A stretch of 64,000 nt of DNA from Methyloligella halotolerans (GCF_001708935.1 NZ_MASI01000008.1:1-64000); one strand, 5' to 3'; shown: positions 28,697 to 38,128, counted from the stretch's first letter. A program made the numbers and translations. The notes: a model not told the origin generated them from the sequence alone.

Positions 28697-29164
28697 ATGC
28701 TCAAGCCCTCGATGCCCAGGATCTTCGGTTTTCTCGCAGTGTTGCTGATTGCGGCTCCGGCCTTCGCGCTGCCGACGCCTCTCAGCGAAGAGGAACTGAC
28801 CGAGAAAAGCGACCTCGTTGCCTTGATCGAGGTGCTTTCCGTCACCTCCGTGGGCGCGCTCCCCGACATGCAAACCCGCCAGGCCCTGCAGTTCTACTAT
28901 GCGAAAGCGAAGGTGCTGGAGGTGAAGAAGGGCGACGTGAAGCCGGGCACCGAGATCACCATCGAGTTCCGGGAAGTGCCGGAGGATACCGTCGGTCGCT
29001 GGGAGGTCTCCTACTATGCCGGCGAGGAGCTCTGGACCTATCTCAAGGCGCGCGGCGAGAACTATCGGGCGACCTATTGGAATGCGCGGGGCAAGCAGGT
29101 CCGCCCGGCGGTCAGCAACAAGCTTCCCGCCCAGCCGGGCCAGACCATCAGCGCCGAACAGTAG
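28697..29164 (+). CDS. Secreted protein of unknown function
   Basis: A 155-residue protein with a signal peptide (cut near AFA-LPTPLS) and a soluble domain without catalytic motifs I recognise. The ATG at 28697 has GGAG about 9 bases upstream. The pattern 'SDLVALIEVLSVTS ... KVLEVKKGDVKPGTEITIEF' looks like a small beta-rich domain in which a surface loop sets a transport or binding rate, as in periplasmic proteins of unknown role. It follows speE by 64 bases on the same strand. Confidence 0.65.
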   Translation: MLKPSMPRIFGFLAVLLIAAPAFALPTPLSEEELTEKSDLVALIEVLSVTSVGALPDMQTRQALQFYYAKAKVLEVKKGDVKPGTEITIEFREVPEDTVGRWEVSYYAGEELWTYLKARGENYRATYWNARGKQVRPAVSNKLPAQPGQTISAEQ

Positions 29165-29195
29165 GCCTGCAGCGCGGGCCGCAAAACACAACGCC

Positions 29196-29272
29196 CGTCA
29201 TCCCGGCGCAAGCCGGGATCCAACAAACGGCTAAGAGCTGCGGGCTGGATGCCGGCTTTCGCCGGCATGACG
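29196..29272. repeat. Dispersed palindromic repeat, copy 2 (convergent gap)
   Basis: The element opens CGTCATCCCGGCGCAAGCCG and closes with GCCGGCTTTCGCCGGCATGA; each end is itself a hairpin. It lies in the 133-base gap between the convergent secreted-protein and phosphofructokinase genes. It belongs to the same family as the element at 3856-3982. Confidence 0.65.
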
Positions 29273-29297
29273 CCACGAGCGGTACGTCGAACTCTGC

Positions 29298-30548
29298 CTA
29301 GAGCCTGCCGAAGCGCGGAAGCTCGCCCACGAGCGGTTCGCAATAGTCGTAGAAGGCTTCGGTCACGTCGTTGCTGCCGGAGATGAACTCCGCCGGCATG
29401 TGGCGCGTATGGCGCGCGACGTTGGAGAGATTGGTCTGGGAGCAGGCGCTGCGATAGCCCGTTCCGTTGCCGCTTCTGACCAGGATCACCGAGGCGTGGC
29501 TCTCGCCCTTTGCCGCAAGCTCCGCCGCGTGGCGCCCGACGGCGCGCGCCTCTTCCGCATCGACCGTAGACGGCACGGGCCAGCAGCGCTGCAGATAGCC
29601 GAACGTGTCGGCCCTCACCCGCGGCGCCTTTCCGCCCTCCGGCGTCAGCCCCTTCTTCACCAGATCCGAAAGACCGTCGCCCAGCGCACCCGTGCCCGAA
29701 AGCTGGATATTGCCGTGGGCGTCGCGCTCGGCGTTGGCGGCGAGCTGCGGTCCAATCTCCTCGCCCTTCTCGTTGCAGATGCCCTCGCTCACCGCGATCT
29801 GGCAGCGGCCGAGCCGGGAATAGACCGCATCGACATCGGCCAGGAAGCGCTCCGTGGAGAAGGGGACCTCGGGCAGGTAGATCAGATGAGCGGCATGATA
29901 GCGCGACGGCTCCTCTGCTTCGCGGCTCTCGCCGCGGGCCAGCGCCGCGGCAGCGGTCAGGAATCCCGCGTGGCGCCCCATGATGACATTGATCTTGATC
30001 CCATCGAGGCTGGCGTTGTCCATGGAATCGCCCATGAACGCCATGGTCACGAACCGCGCCGCCGACGGGAATCCCGGCGTGTGGTCGTTCTCCTTCAGAT
30101 CGTTGTCGATGGTTTTCGGCACGTGGAAGCAACGCATCTCGTAGCCGGCCTCGGCGGCTTTCTCGCTCACGATGCGGCACGTATCGGCGGAATCGTTGCC
30201 GCCGATATAGAAGAAGTAGCGGATGTCGTGGCGCTTGCAGCCTTCCAGGATGCGCTCGCAATAGGCCTCGTCCGGCTTGTCCCGGGTCGAGCCCAGCGCG
30301 GAGGAGGGCGCCCGCGCGATCGCCTCCAGCTTGGCCTGATCCATGGCGGAGAGGTCGACCAGCCCGTCATCCCCTTCGGCGATCAGCCCTCGCACGCCGT
30401 GGCGCATGCCGAGGATCTTCTTCACTTGGCCTGAGCCGACGAGGCCGGCTTTCAGCCCCTCGATCACGCCGACCAAGGATTGATTGATCACCGCCGTCGG
30501 TCCGCCCGACTGGCCGATCGCCGCATTTCCGGAAATCAGGTCCGCCAC
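29298..30548 (-). CDS. pfp: Pyrophosphate-dependent 6-phosphofructokinase
   Basis: Interconverts fructose-6-phosphate and fructose-1,6-bisphosphate using PPi. Two residues that separate PPi- from ATP-enzymes both point to PPi: aspartate in GGNDS (ATP enzymes have glycine there) and lysine in PKTIDNDL (ATP enzymes have PGTIDND). MGRHAGFLTAAAAL (sugar-phosphate region) is also present. The start is the GTG at 30548 with GGGGGA close upstream, giving 416 residues; the frame extends to 30617 without support. A reversible PPi enzyme fits a gluconeogenic lifestyle with ppsA. Confidence 0.88.
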   Translation of the reverse strand: MADLISGNAAIGQSGGPTAVINQSLVGVIEGLKAGLVGSGQVKKILGMRHGVRGLIAEGDDGLVDLSAMDQAKLEAIARAPSSALGSTRDKPDEAYCERILEGCKRHDIRYFFYIGGNDSADTCRIVSEKAAEAGYEMRCFHVPKTIDNDLKENDHTPGFPSAARFVTMAFMGDSMDNASLDGIKINVIMGRHAGFLTAAAALARGESREAEEPSRYHAAHLIYLPEVPFSTERFLADVDAVYSRLGRCQIAVSEGICNEKGEEIGPQLAANAERDAHGNIQLSGTGALGDGLSDLVKKGLTPEGGKAPRVRADTFGYLQRCWPVPSTVDAEEARAVGRHAAELAAKGESHASVILVRSGNGTGYRSACSQTNLSNVARHTRHMPAEFISGSNDVTEAFYDYCEPLVGELPRFGRL

Positions 30549-30809
30549 GAAAATCCCCCGTGCATCCGCAAGGTCCAAAAGAGCCGAGACAATGCCCGGC
30601 AGGAGCGCGGGAGGCAAGACGGTCGCGGCGGTTGTTGCCTCGTCCTTCGAGACGGCGCGCTCCCGCGCCCCTCAGGACGAGGAGTTGCGCCAAGGTGATG
30701 GGCGCGTGCTGGCAGGACGGAAGTGGAGGCAGGCCTCAACGTGCACCCTCATGGAAAGGGCGAGCGAATCTCGTATCTCGACGAGAGGCCCGGAGCTTCT
30801 GCCCTGGCA

Positions 30810-31823
30810 CTACCCCGGCAGGCGCAGCAGGTGCAGGCTGAACAGCGCCCCGTCGTCCACCCAGAGCGCCGCATGCCGCCAGCCCGCATCGGTTGCCAGC
30901 AGGCGGAATTCGGGCAGGGTATATTTGTGAGAGTTCTCGGTGTGGAGCCGCTCGCCGGCTTCGAAGTCGAACCGCTCGCCCAGCACGCTGACCCGCTGCC
31001 GGGCCTGGCTGACGAGATGCATCTCCACCCGGCCGTGCTCTGAATTGAAGACGGCATCGTGCTCGAACTGATCGAGATCGAAAGTCCCCTCCAACTCACG
31101 GTTGATCCGCTTCAAGAGATTGAGATTGAATTCCGCCGTCACGCCCTTCGCGTCGTTATAGGCCGGCAGCAGGATATCCAGTGGCTTCTTCAGATCGACC
31201 CCGATCAGGAATGCCGAACCCGGACCGAGGGATTTCGCCGCGTTGGCCAGGAACTTTCGCGCTTCCGGCTTGGTCAGATTGCCGATGGTCGAGCCCGAGA
31301 AAAAGCCCAGCTTGAACGTCCCGGACAGGCTTTCAGGCAGATCCACCGGCCTGGTGAAGTCGGCCACCAGCGGCTGGATCTTCAGTCCAGGAAACTGCAC
31401 GTCCAGCGCCTCTTTTGCCTGAGCGAGACAGGTCGCCTCGATATCCATCGGCACGTAGGTCTTCAGAGCGTCGAGCGCCTCGATCAACAGCACCGTCTTG
31501 CGGCTCGATCCGGAGCCGAACTCCACGAGCGCTTCCGCACGCCCGATCTGCTCCGACATATCCTCACCGTACCGCTCCAGGATCGCGATCTCGGTGCGGG
31601 TCGGATAGTACTCGTCGAGATCGGTGATTTCCTCGAACAGCTCAGAGCCTCGCGCGTCGTAGAGAAAGCGCGAAGGAATGGCCTTGTCCTCCAGGGAGAG
31701 CCCCTCGAGCACGGCCTCGGCGAACTCCGTCAGCTCCGGCGGCAGGCCGCCGCTCGCGAGCCGGTCGCGCCGCGTCTTCCCTGTGGAGGTCTTGGCGGTC
31801 GCTTCTTTCGAATAGCTGTTCAT
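30810..31823 (-). CDS. egtD: L-histidine N-alpha-methyltransferase (EgtD)
   Basis: Trimethylates histidine to hercynine with SAM, the first step of ergothioneine synthesis. The 337 residues have the SAM motif LVEFGSGSSRKTVLLIEAL and the typical DEYYPTRTEIAIL and FFSGSTIGNL segments. The ATG at 31823 overlaps the egtB stop by one base (TAATG), and the longer frame to 31955 is not needed. The gene order egtB-egtD is common in alphaproteobacteria. Confidence 0.93.
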   Translation of the reverse strand: MNSYSKEATAKTSTGKTRRDRLASGGLPPELTEFAEAVLEGLSLEDKAIPSRFLYDARGSELFEEITDLDEYYPTRTEIAILERYGEDMSEQIGRAEALVEFGSGSSRKTVLLIEALDALKTYVPMDIEATCLAQAKEALDVQFPGLKIQPLVADFTRPVDLPESLSGTFKLGFFSGSTIGNLTKPEARKFLANAAKSLGPGSAFLIGVDLKKPLDILLPAYNDAKGVTAEFNLNLLKRINRELEGTFDLDQFEHDAVFNSEHGRVEMHLVSQARQRVSVLGERFDFEAGERLHTENSHKYTLPEFRLLATDAGWRHAALWVDDGALFSLHLLRLPG

Positions 31824-33148
31824 TAGATGTCTGCCGCAAGCCGGAGGCCGGTGAACTGCCAGCGTTGGAAGGGATAGAAGAAGTTTCGGTAGGTCTTGCG
31901 GATATGGCCTTCCGGCGTCGCACAGGACCCGCCTTTCAGGACGAACTGATTGCACATGAACTTGCCGTTATATTCGCCGACCGCGCCGACGGCGGGTTTG
32001 AAGCCCGGATAAGGCAGATAGGCGCTCGCCGTCCATTCCCAGACATCGCCATACATCTGCTGCAGGCCGTTCGCCTTCGGATCGGCAGGCATCGGCCGCA
32101 GGTGATCGGCGCCGAGCGTCCGGCCCTTCACGGGCAGGTCTTCAGCGGCGAGCTCCCATTCGAACTCGCTCGGCAGGCGCTTGCCCGCCCAGCGGGCGAA
32201 GGCGTCCGCTTCGAAGAAGCTGATATGGGTTACAGGCGCGGCAGGATCGACCGGGCGGTAGCCGAGCAGCGTCATCTGCATGAAGCCGCCTTCAGCCTCG
32301 TCCCAGTAGAGCGGTCCCTTCCAGCCCTTGCGGCTCACACGGGACCAGCCGTCGGACAGCCAGAGCGTCGAGGTCTCGTAGCCGCCATCCTCTATGAAGG
32401 CGATCCACTCCTTGTTGGTGATGCAGCGATTGGCCAGCTTGAAGGGACGGATCAGCTCTTCGTGGCGCGGCCCTTCGTTGTCGTAGAAGAACCCGTCACC
32501 GCCGTGACCGAATTCGTGGATGCCGCCGTCGAAAGACGTCCATGTCAGCTCGCCCGGCGCATCGGCCGCGACGCCCATCTTGGCCTCGCGATAGGCCGGC
32601 TTCAGCGGCTCGTCCGAGAACAGCGCCAGGATATCCGTCAGCAGCAGCTCCTGATGCTGCTGCTCGTGATTGATGCCGAGCTCGACGAGCGCGAGGGCCT
32701 CGTCCGACAGATCCACGTCGGTGAACATCCGCTCCAGCGCCTCGTCCACGTAGGCGCGATAGCTGCGGACTTCGGCGGCCGAAGGTCGTGTCATCAGCCC
32801 GCGCTTATCCCGCGGTTGCCGCTCGCCCACCGTGTCGTAGTAGGAATTGAAACAGTATTCGAACTTTTCGTCATAGACGCGATAGCCGGGCAGGAACGAG
32901 CGCAGCACGAAGGCTTCGAAGAACCAGGTGATATGGGCGAGATGCCACTTGGTCGGGCTCGCATCCGGGTTCGCCTGGACGACCTGATCCTCGTCGCTCA
33001 ACGGCGCGGCCAGGTCGAGAGACACCCGTCTGGTCTCCATCAACCGGCGGAAGAGCTGATCGTTTTCGGGGGTGGTTTGATCTTTGGCCTGGGTCTGGGG
33101 TCCGGCCGGAACCGCTTCGCTGATGCTCAATCTTGCCTCCTTGCCCAT
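31823..33148 (-). CDS. egtB: Ergothioneine biosynthesis sulfoxide synthase (EgtB)
   Basis: Iron enzyme that joins hercynine to a thiol donor with O2 to form the C-S bond of ergothioneine. The N-terminal DinB-like domain carries the iron ligands in WHLAH (about residue 64) and HEQQHQE (about 161). The C-terminal FGE-sulfatase-like domain ends with GGSCATPEGHIRKTYRNFF. The 441 residues match the family. No egtA, egtC or egtE lies in the window, so the donor may be cysteine rather than gamma-glutamylcysteine, or those genes are elsewhere. Confidence 0.93.
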   Translation of the reverse strand: MGKEARLSISEAVPAGPQTQAKDQTTPENDQLFRRLMETRRVSLDLAAPLSDEDQVVQANPDASPTKWHLAHITWFFEAFVLRSFLPGYRVYDEKFEYCFNSYYDTVGERQPRDKRGLMTRPSAAEVRSYRAYVDEALERMFTDVDLSDEALALVELGINHEQQHQELLLTDILALFSDEPLKPAYREAKMGVAADAPGELTWTSFDGGIHEFGHGGDGFFYDNEGPRHEELIRPFKLANRCITNKEWIAFIEDGGYETSTLWLSDGWSRVSRKGWKGPLYWDEAEGGFMQMTLLGYRPVDPAAPVTHISFFEADAFARWAGKRLPSEFEWELAAEDLPVKGRTLGADHLRPMPADPKANGLQQMYGDVWEWTASAYLPYPGFKPAVGAVGEYNGKFMCNQFVLKGGSCATPEGHIRKTYRNFFYPFQRWQFTGLRLAADI

Positions 33149-33292
33149 CCCCCGTCGAAAAGCCTAACAAGGGCAGGCGCACATCTCCAAGAAATGTTGT
33201 GCGCCGCGGTATCGTTCCCGCATTGCTTGTCCGAATATTGGGACGGTGCCGCTAACATGGGAATCACACCTGCGTGAGGTTGGATCGGCGAG

Positions 33293-33802
33293 ATGCTGAA
33301 GGACTCTCTGGCACAGCAAAAGGATGTTCCAGCACAGGAGGATGACGATCCCGTCCTGTGCCCGGACGGGCGCCAGTCACCGGCCGCGGCGGCGCTTCAA
33401 CGCGGAGTCTGCCGCACCTTGCGCGCCTACGGTCACTCGGTCGTTACCGAGTTGACGCTGTCGGGAGGGCGGCGTGCCGATGTGGTGGGGCTATCGCCGT
33501 CGGGCGATATCTGGATCGTCGAGATCAAGTCCTGCCTCGCCGACTACCAAGCCGACGGCAAATGGGAGGAGTATCACGACCACTGCGACCGTCTCTATTT
33601 CGCCGTGGCGCCCGACTTCCCCCACGAGATCATTCCGGACCATGCCGGTCTTATCCTCGCCGACCGGTTCGGTGCGGAGATCATGCGGGAGCCGGGCGAG
33701 ATTCGGCTCACCGCTTCACGGCGCAAGGCCATGACCCTGTGCTTCGCGCGCGCAGCCGCGCTCAGGCTTCAAAGAGCCATCGATCCGTTTTGCGGAGAAT
33801 AG
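33293..33802 (+). CDS. mmcB: MmcB family DNA repair protein
   Basis: Small nuclease-like protein of 169 residues. It shows a PD-(D/E)xK-type core: E in TELTLSGGRRADVVGL, and the signature IVEIKSCLADYQADGKW. In Caulobacter, MmcB is needed for survival of mitomycin C damage and acts with the ImuABC/DnaE2 repair set. It is divergent from egtB and convergent with regA. Confidence 0.88.
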   Translation: MLKDSLAQQKDVPAQEDDDPVLCPDGRQSPAAAALQRGVCRTLRAYGHSVVTELTLSGGRRADVVGLSPSGDIWIVEIKSCLADYQADGKWEEYHDHCDRLYFAVAPDFPHEIIPDHAGLILADRFGAEIMREPGEIRLTASRRKAMTLCFARAAALRLQRAIDPFCGE

Positions 33803-33805
33803 ATC

Positions 33806-33829
33806 GCGCGTCCGGCGGACCGGACGCGC
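33806..33829. terminator. Perfect 10-bp hairpin in a convergent gap
   Basis: GCGCGTCCGG and CCGGACGCGC pair over 10 bp around the 4-base loop CGGA. It fills most of the 45-base gap between mmcB and regA. The same design (10-bp stem, 4-base loop, no U-run) occurs at 11043-11066. Confidence 0.65.
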
Positions 33830-33847
33830 CGCAATGATGGCGCAAAC

Positions 33848-34414
33848 CTATTTGGGCGCGCGCTTGGCCAGGATCCGCTGCAACGTCCGGCGGTGCATGT
33901 TGAGCCTGCGCGCCGTCTCCGAGACATTGCGGTTGCAAAGCTCGTAGACCCGCTGGATGTGCTCCCAGCGCACCCGGTCCGCAGACATCGGGTTCTCCGG
34001 CGGCGGTGCTTTCGCATCCTTGGCGATCAATGCATTGTAGACATCGTCCGCATCGGCCGGCTTGGCGAGATAGTCCACCGCGCCCAGCTTCACCGCGTTC
34101 ACGGCGGTGGCGATATTGCCGTAGCCGGTCAAAACCACGGCCCGTGCTCCCGGCCGGATATCGGCGAGGGCGGCGATCACGTCCAGGCCGTTTCCATCGT
34201 CCAGGCGCATGTCCACCACGGCAAAGGCCGGGGGACGCTTGCGCAGGGCGGTCAGCCCCTCTTCGACGGTCGGAGCAATCTCCACCTCGAAGCCGCGAGT
34301 CTCCATGGCGCGCGCCAGGCGCGCGAGAAACGCCCGATCGTCATCGACGATCAGGAGCGTTTTGTCCTGCTGCCCACTCTGCGGCAACGAGACGTCGATA
34401 GGTTGAGCATCCAT
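33848..34414 (-). CDS. regA: Response regulator RegA/ActR/PrrA
   Basis: Cytoplasmic transcription factor of the global redox two-component system. The 188 residues have a receiver with the acidic pocket LLIVDDD (24-26), the phospho-aspartate near 68 (VVDMRLDD) and K near PLAKPADADD, followed by a short Fis-type helix-turn-helix ending NVSETARRLNMHRRTLQRIL. The partner kinase is encoded 204 bases upstream on the same strand. RegA homologues control carbon, nitrogen and respiratory genes by oxygen and redox state. Confidence 0.94.
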   Translation of the reverse strand: MDAQPIDVSLPQSGQQDKTLLIVDDDRAFLARLARAMETRGFEVEIAPTVEEGLTALRKRPPAFAVVDMRLDDGNGLDVIAALADIRPGARAVVLTGYGNIATAVNAVKLGAVDYLAKPADADDVYNALIAKDAKAPPPENPMSADRVRWEHIQRVYELCNRNVSETARRLNMHRRTLQRILAKRAPK

Positions 34415-34618
34415 GATCCTAACTTTCTATCGGCCGGGCCGGTCATGCTCCACTTTAAAACCCTTATAAGGTAAAACGGCCCCTCGAGAGGCTGAGCATC
34501 CACCGCATCCGTAAATCGCTCTAGATATGCACTTAAAATAGGCTCCCGAGCGCTAGAATCCAAATCCCAATGGTTAACGCCGGTTGTGTGTGAGCAGCCT
34601 TGGGTGCGCCGCGAGAGC
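34415..34618. other. Gap between regB and regA
   Basis: This 204-base segment between the kinase and regulator genes is locally AT-rich (GGTTTTAAAG and CATATCTAGAGCGA on the minus strand). A separate regA promoter is likely, but I see no clear -35/-10 pair. Confidence 0.4.
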
Positions 34619-36004
34619 CTAGTCGAAGCTCGACCAGACACGCTCGAACCGGTCCCGCGGCCATACCACGGTCACCACGGCGCCGCCGGGGGAGGCCGAG
34701 CGGTTGGCGAGCTCGAGCCGCGCGCCCGATCGCTCCAGCAGCGTCTTGGCGATGAAGAAGCCAAGCCCCATGCCGATATGCTCGTCCGGCGCTTCCTCGC
34801 CCCAGCTCTGGCTGGGCCGCGTCGTCACGAAGGGCTCGCCCAGCTGCTCAAGCACATCGGGCGGGAAGCCGGTGCCGTCATCGGCGATGACGATACGCAC
34901 CTCGTTTTCGTTCCAGGTCGCCGTCGCCTCGACACGGTTCGCGGCGAAATCGATAGCGTTCTCGATGAGATTGCCGAGTCCATAAAGCACGCCGGGATTG
35001 CGCTGCATAACCGGCTCCTGCATGGCGCGGCTGCCGGGGTCTAGACCGGCGGCTGGCCCGGTCGTCACGTCGATCGGCACGGAGACCAGGCGGTGCGGCT
35101 CAACCACATCTTCCATCAGGTGGCTCACCGTCATCCGCGAGACGATGAGATCGTTCTGTTCGGCCTTGGCAGCCAACTGCCCCAGGATCTCCCGGCAGCG
35201 CTCGGCCTGGTCGCGCAGCAGCTGCAGATCCTCGTAATGGGGATTTTCCGCTGATGCGTCCCGCAGCAACTCCTTGGTGACCACGGAGATCGTCGCCAGC
35301 GGCGTTCCGAGGCCGTGGGCTGCGGCGGCGGCCAGCCCGTCCAGGGCCGAAAGCCGCTGCTCGCGCGCCAGCACCATCTCCGCGGCGGCGAGCGCCTCGG
35401 CCATACGCCGCCCTTCCTCGGCGGTCCGCCAGGAATAGAAGCCGATGAACAGCAGGCCGGAGACCACCGTCGCCCAGATCCCCAACACATAGAAGAAGGG
35501 CAGCGCCAGCACCGAACCGGCGAACCACGGCAGCGGATAGTGCACCCAGATCAGCACCGTCGCCAGGACCACGGCGAGAAGGCCGAGGCTGAGCGTTACC
35601 CGGGGGGGCTGGGTGGCTGCCGAGACGGTCACCGGCGCCACCAGCAGGAAGGCGAACGGATTCTCCATGCCGCCGGTCAGGTAGAGCAGGACCGCCAGCT
35701 GCAGGATATCGAACCCCAGCATGAGCAGGGCGAAGAAGCTCGGCAGCCGCTGGCTTGCCGGATAGCGCAGCCGGAGCATGACGTTGAGCCAGGCGGACGC
35801 CGCGATGGCGATGAGCGCAGGCACGATGGGCAGGTCCAGTCCGAGGACCCAGTAGCTCCCGATCACCGTGAAGCTCTGCCCCATGACCGCGAGCCAGCGC
35901 AGCCGCACCATCGTCTGGAGACGCAGGCGCGTCTGTCCCCGCTGCAGCCATTCGGGCACGCTGGGGCGTGGCTCTGTGGGAATTTGATCTTCCGTGACGG
36001 TCAT
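34619..36004 (-). CDS. regB: Sensor histidine kinase RegB/ActS/PrrB
   Basis: Inner-membrane redox sensor of 461 residues. Six hydrophobic segments fill residues 35-200; GGMENPF near residue 111 is the ubiquinone-sensing loop of RegB. The histidine lies in AAAAHGLGTPLATI near 229 and the redox-active cysteine in ERCREIL near 271, both hallmarks of this kinase. The ATP-binding domain has NLIENAIDFA and DDGTGFPP. It is divergent from senC, as in the classical regB-senC-regA locus of Rhodobacter. Confidence 0.95.
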   Translation of the reverse strand: MTVTEDQIPTEPRPSVPEWLQRGQTRLRLQTMVRLRWLAVMGQSFTVIGSYWVLGLDLPIVPALIAIAASAWLNVMLRLRYPASQRLPSFFALLMLGFDILQLAVLLYLTGGMENPFAFLLVAPVTVSAATQPPRVTLSLGLLAVVLATVLIWVHYPLPWFAGSVLALPFFYVLGIWATVVSGLLFIGFYSWRTAEEGRRMAEALAAAEMVLAREQRLSALDGLAAAAAHGLGTPLATISVVTKELLRDASAENPHYEDLQLLRDQAERCREILGQLAAKAEQNDLIVSRMTVSHLMEDVVEPHRLVSVPIDVTTGPAAGLDPGSRAMQEPVMQRNPGVLYGLGNLIENAIDFAANRVEATATWNENEVRIVIADDGTGFPPDVLEQLGEPFVTTRPSQSWGEEAPDEHIGMGLGFFIAKTLLERSGARLELANRSASPGGAVVTVVWPRDRFERVWSSFD

Positions 36005-36160
36005 GGTGACTTGGGCATAATTCGGCCCGCGCCGCGCCGCAAGCCTAAGCCCCCCTTAGCGTAACCGTTTCTCCCTGCTAAAAGGGCGCTCCGAGTTCGG
36101 GGCCGCGCCGATGTCGCAGTCCCCTATCTCCCCGCGAAACGCCAAACTATATGGTTCGCC

Positions 36161-36757
36161 ATGCGCCGCCTCATCACCGTCGTCGTCATCGCTTTCTGCC
36201 TCGGAGCCGTCATCGGCCTGGGCGTCCTCATCGCCACCCAACCGAGCGGTCCGCGCACCGAGACCTCCGGTACCGCATTGATCGGCGGCCCGTTCACCCT
36301 GACCAATCAGGATGGGAAGCAGGTCACGGAGAAGGATTTCCGTGGCAAGCACATGTTGGTCTTTTTCGGCTTCACCCACTGCCCGGACATCTGCCCGGCG
36401 GAGCTCCAGGTCATTGCTGAAGCGCTGGACGACCTGGGCGATAAGGCGGAAGAGGTCGTCCCGGTCTTCGTCACCGTCGACCCGGCGCGCGATACCCCCG
36501 AGGCCCTAAAGGAATATCTGTCGAACTTCGGAGACCGGTTCGTCGGGCTGACGGGATCGGATAAGGAGATCGCCAAGGTGGCGAAGGAATATCGAGTGAC
36601 CTATCAGGTCCATAAGGAAAAGCCTGACGACGAGAATTACAACGTCGACCACAGCGCCATCGTCTATCTGATGGGGCCGGACGGAAGCTATGTCGACCAT
36701 TTCAGCTACGGAACCGCCCCCGACAAGATGGCCGAAGGACTGAAACGCTACCTTTAG
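36161..36757 (+). CDS. senC: SCO1/SenC/PrrC-type copper chaperone
   Basis: Membrane-anchored thioredoxin-fold protein of 198 residues that supports copper loading of cytochrome oxidase and redox signalling. An N-terminal anchor covers residues 4-26; the copper ligands are the CPDIC motif (C74, C78) and H164 in NVDHSAI. In Rhodobacter the homologue lies between and influences regB and regA. Here it is divergent from regB by 156 bases. Confidence 0.93.
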   Translation: MRRLITVVVIAFCLGAVIGLGVLIATQPSGPRTETSGTALIGGPFTLTNQDGKQVTEKDFRGKHMLVFFGFTHCPDICPAELQVIAEALDDLGDKAEEVVPVFVTVDPARDTPEALKEYLSNFGDRFVGLTGSDKEIAKVAKEYRVTYQVHKEKPDDENYNVDHSAIVYLMGPDGSYVDHFSYGTAPDKMAEGLKRYL

Positions 36758-36856
36758 CCGCGCTGGCAAACCCCTCCGCCGCCACGATTTAATGTTGCAA
36801 TGCAGCGTAGCCACCCCATTTCCATTGTGCGGTGCGGCATAAATCCTGAGGTCACG

Positions 36857-38128
36857 ATGCTCTATCATCTCTACGAACTCAATCATGCGGCGTTGAGCCC
36901 GGCACGTGCCCTGGCCGACGGGTTCCGATTGCTGTTCAAGCATCCGCTGAACCCGGCCTCTCATACCCCCCTCGGCCGCACGGCGGCGGCCAGCCTGGAG
37001 CTGTTTGAGCGTACGACCCGCCGATACCGCAAGCCGGCCTGGGGCCTCGACGAGGTGACCGTCGATGGCAAGCAGGTTCCCGTGCGTGAGCGCACCCTGA
37101 TTTCCAAGCCGTTCTGCAATCTCGTCCATTTCGAGCGGGATCTGTCAGGCATGCGCCGGCGCGATCCGAAGGTGCTGATCGTCGCGCCGATGGCCGGGCA
37201 TTTCCCGACCCTCCTGCGGGGCACCGTCAAGGCCATGCTGGCCGATCACGACGTCTACGTCACCGAGTGGCAGGATGCGCGCAACGTCCCCCTCGCGGCG
37301 GGCGCGTTCGATCTCGACGACTATATCGACTACATCATTGAATTTTGCCGCTTTTTCGCTGGCGACGTCCATCTGATGGCGGTCTGCCAGCCCGTCGTTC
37401 CGGTCTTCGCCGCCATCTCCCTTATGGAGCAGTCGCGCGAACGCGCCGTGCCCCATTCGATGATCCTGATGGCCGGACCGATCGATGCGCGCGAGAGCCC
37501 CACCGCGGTCAACTGCTTCGCGCTCGACCGGGGGCTCGAGTGGTTCCGCCGTAACGTGATCACCCAGGTTCCCTGGCCTCATCCGGGCATGATGCGCTTA
37601 GTTTATCCCGGATTTCTGCAGCTTTCCGGCTTCATGGGCATGAATCTGGACCGCCATATCACCGCCCATCAGGACCTCTTCCAGCATCTCGTCCAGGGCG
37701 ACGGGGATTCGGCCGAGAAGCATCGTGACTTCTACGACGAGTTCCTTGCGGTGATGGATCTGACGGCGGAGTTCTATCTGCAGACCATCGACGAGGTCTT
37801 CCTCCGCCACACCCTGCCTCAGGGGCAGATGACCCATGACGGCGTCGCTGTCGATCCCAGCAAGATCGAGCGCGTGGCCCTGATGACCGTTGAGGGCGAA
37901 AAGGACGATATCGCCGGCATCGGGCAGACCTCGGCGGCCCACAAGCTCGCCTCCAAGCTGCCGGAGAACATGCGCGAGCATTACCTCCAGCTGGGGGTGG
38001 GACATTACGGCGTCTTCAACGGCTCCCGCTATCGTGACGAAATCGTGCCGCGAATTACCGATTTTATCGCCATGCATAATCGCGGCGAGAACCGATTTTC
38101 GCGCGCTTTCGGCAATCTGATCGGCTGA
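36857..38128 (+). CDS. phaZ: Intracellular polyhydroxybutyrate depolymerase
   Basis: Mobilises stored PHB granules in the cytoplasm. The 423-residue protein has the typical opening MLYHLYELNHAALSPARAL, so I choose the ATG at 36857 over one at 36800. The nucleophile is a cysteine (C177 in MAVCQPVV), as in the i-PHB depolymerases of Ralstonia, rather than serine. A DxxxGD-like acid and the histidine in LGVGHYGVF complete the triad. It lies 99 bases after senC on the same strand. Confidence 0.9.
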   Translation: MLYHLYELNHAALSPARALADGFRLLFKHPLNPASHTPLGRTAAASLELFERTTRRYRKPAWGLDEVTVDGKQVPVRERTLISKPFCNLVHFERDLSGMRRRDPKVLIVAPMAGHFPTLLRGTVKAMLADHDVYVTEWQDARNVPLAAGAFDLDDYIDYIIEFCRFFAGDVHLMAVCQPVVPVFAAISLMEQSRERAVPHSMILMAGPIDARESPTAVNCFALDRGLEWFRRNVITQVPWPHPGMMRLVYPGFLQLSGFMGMNLDRHITAHQDLFQHLVQGDGDSAEKHRDFYDEFLAVMDLTAEFYLQTIDEVFLRHTLPQGQMTHDGVAVDPSKIERVALMTVEGEKDDIAGIGQTSAAHKLASKLPENMREHYLQLGVGHYGVFNGSRYRDEIVPRITDFIAMHNRGENRFSRAFGNLIG

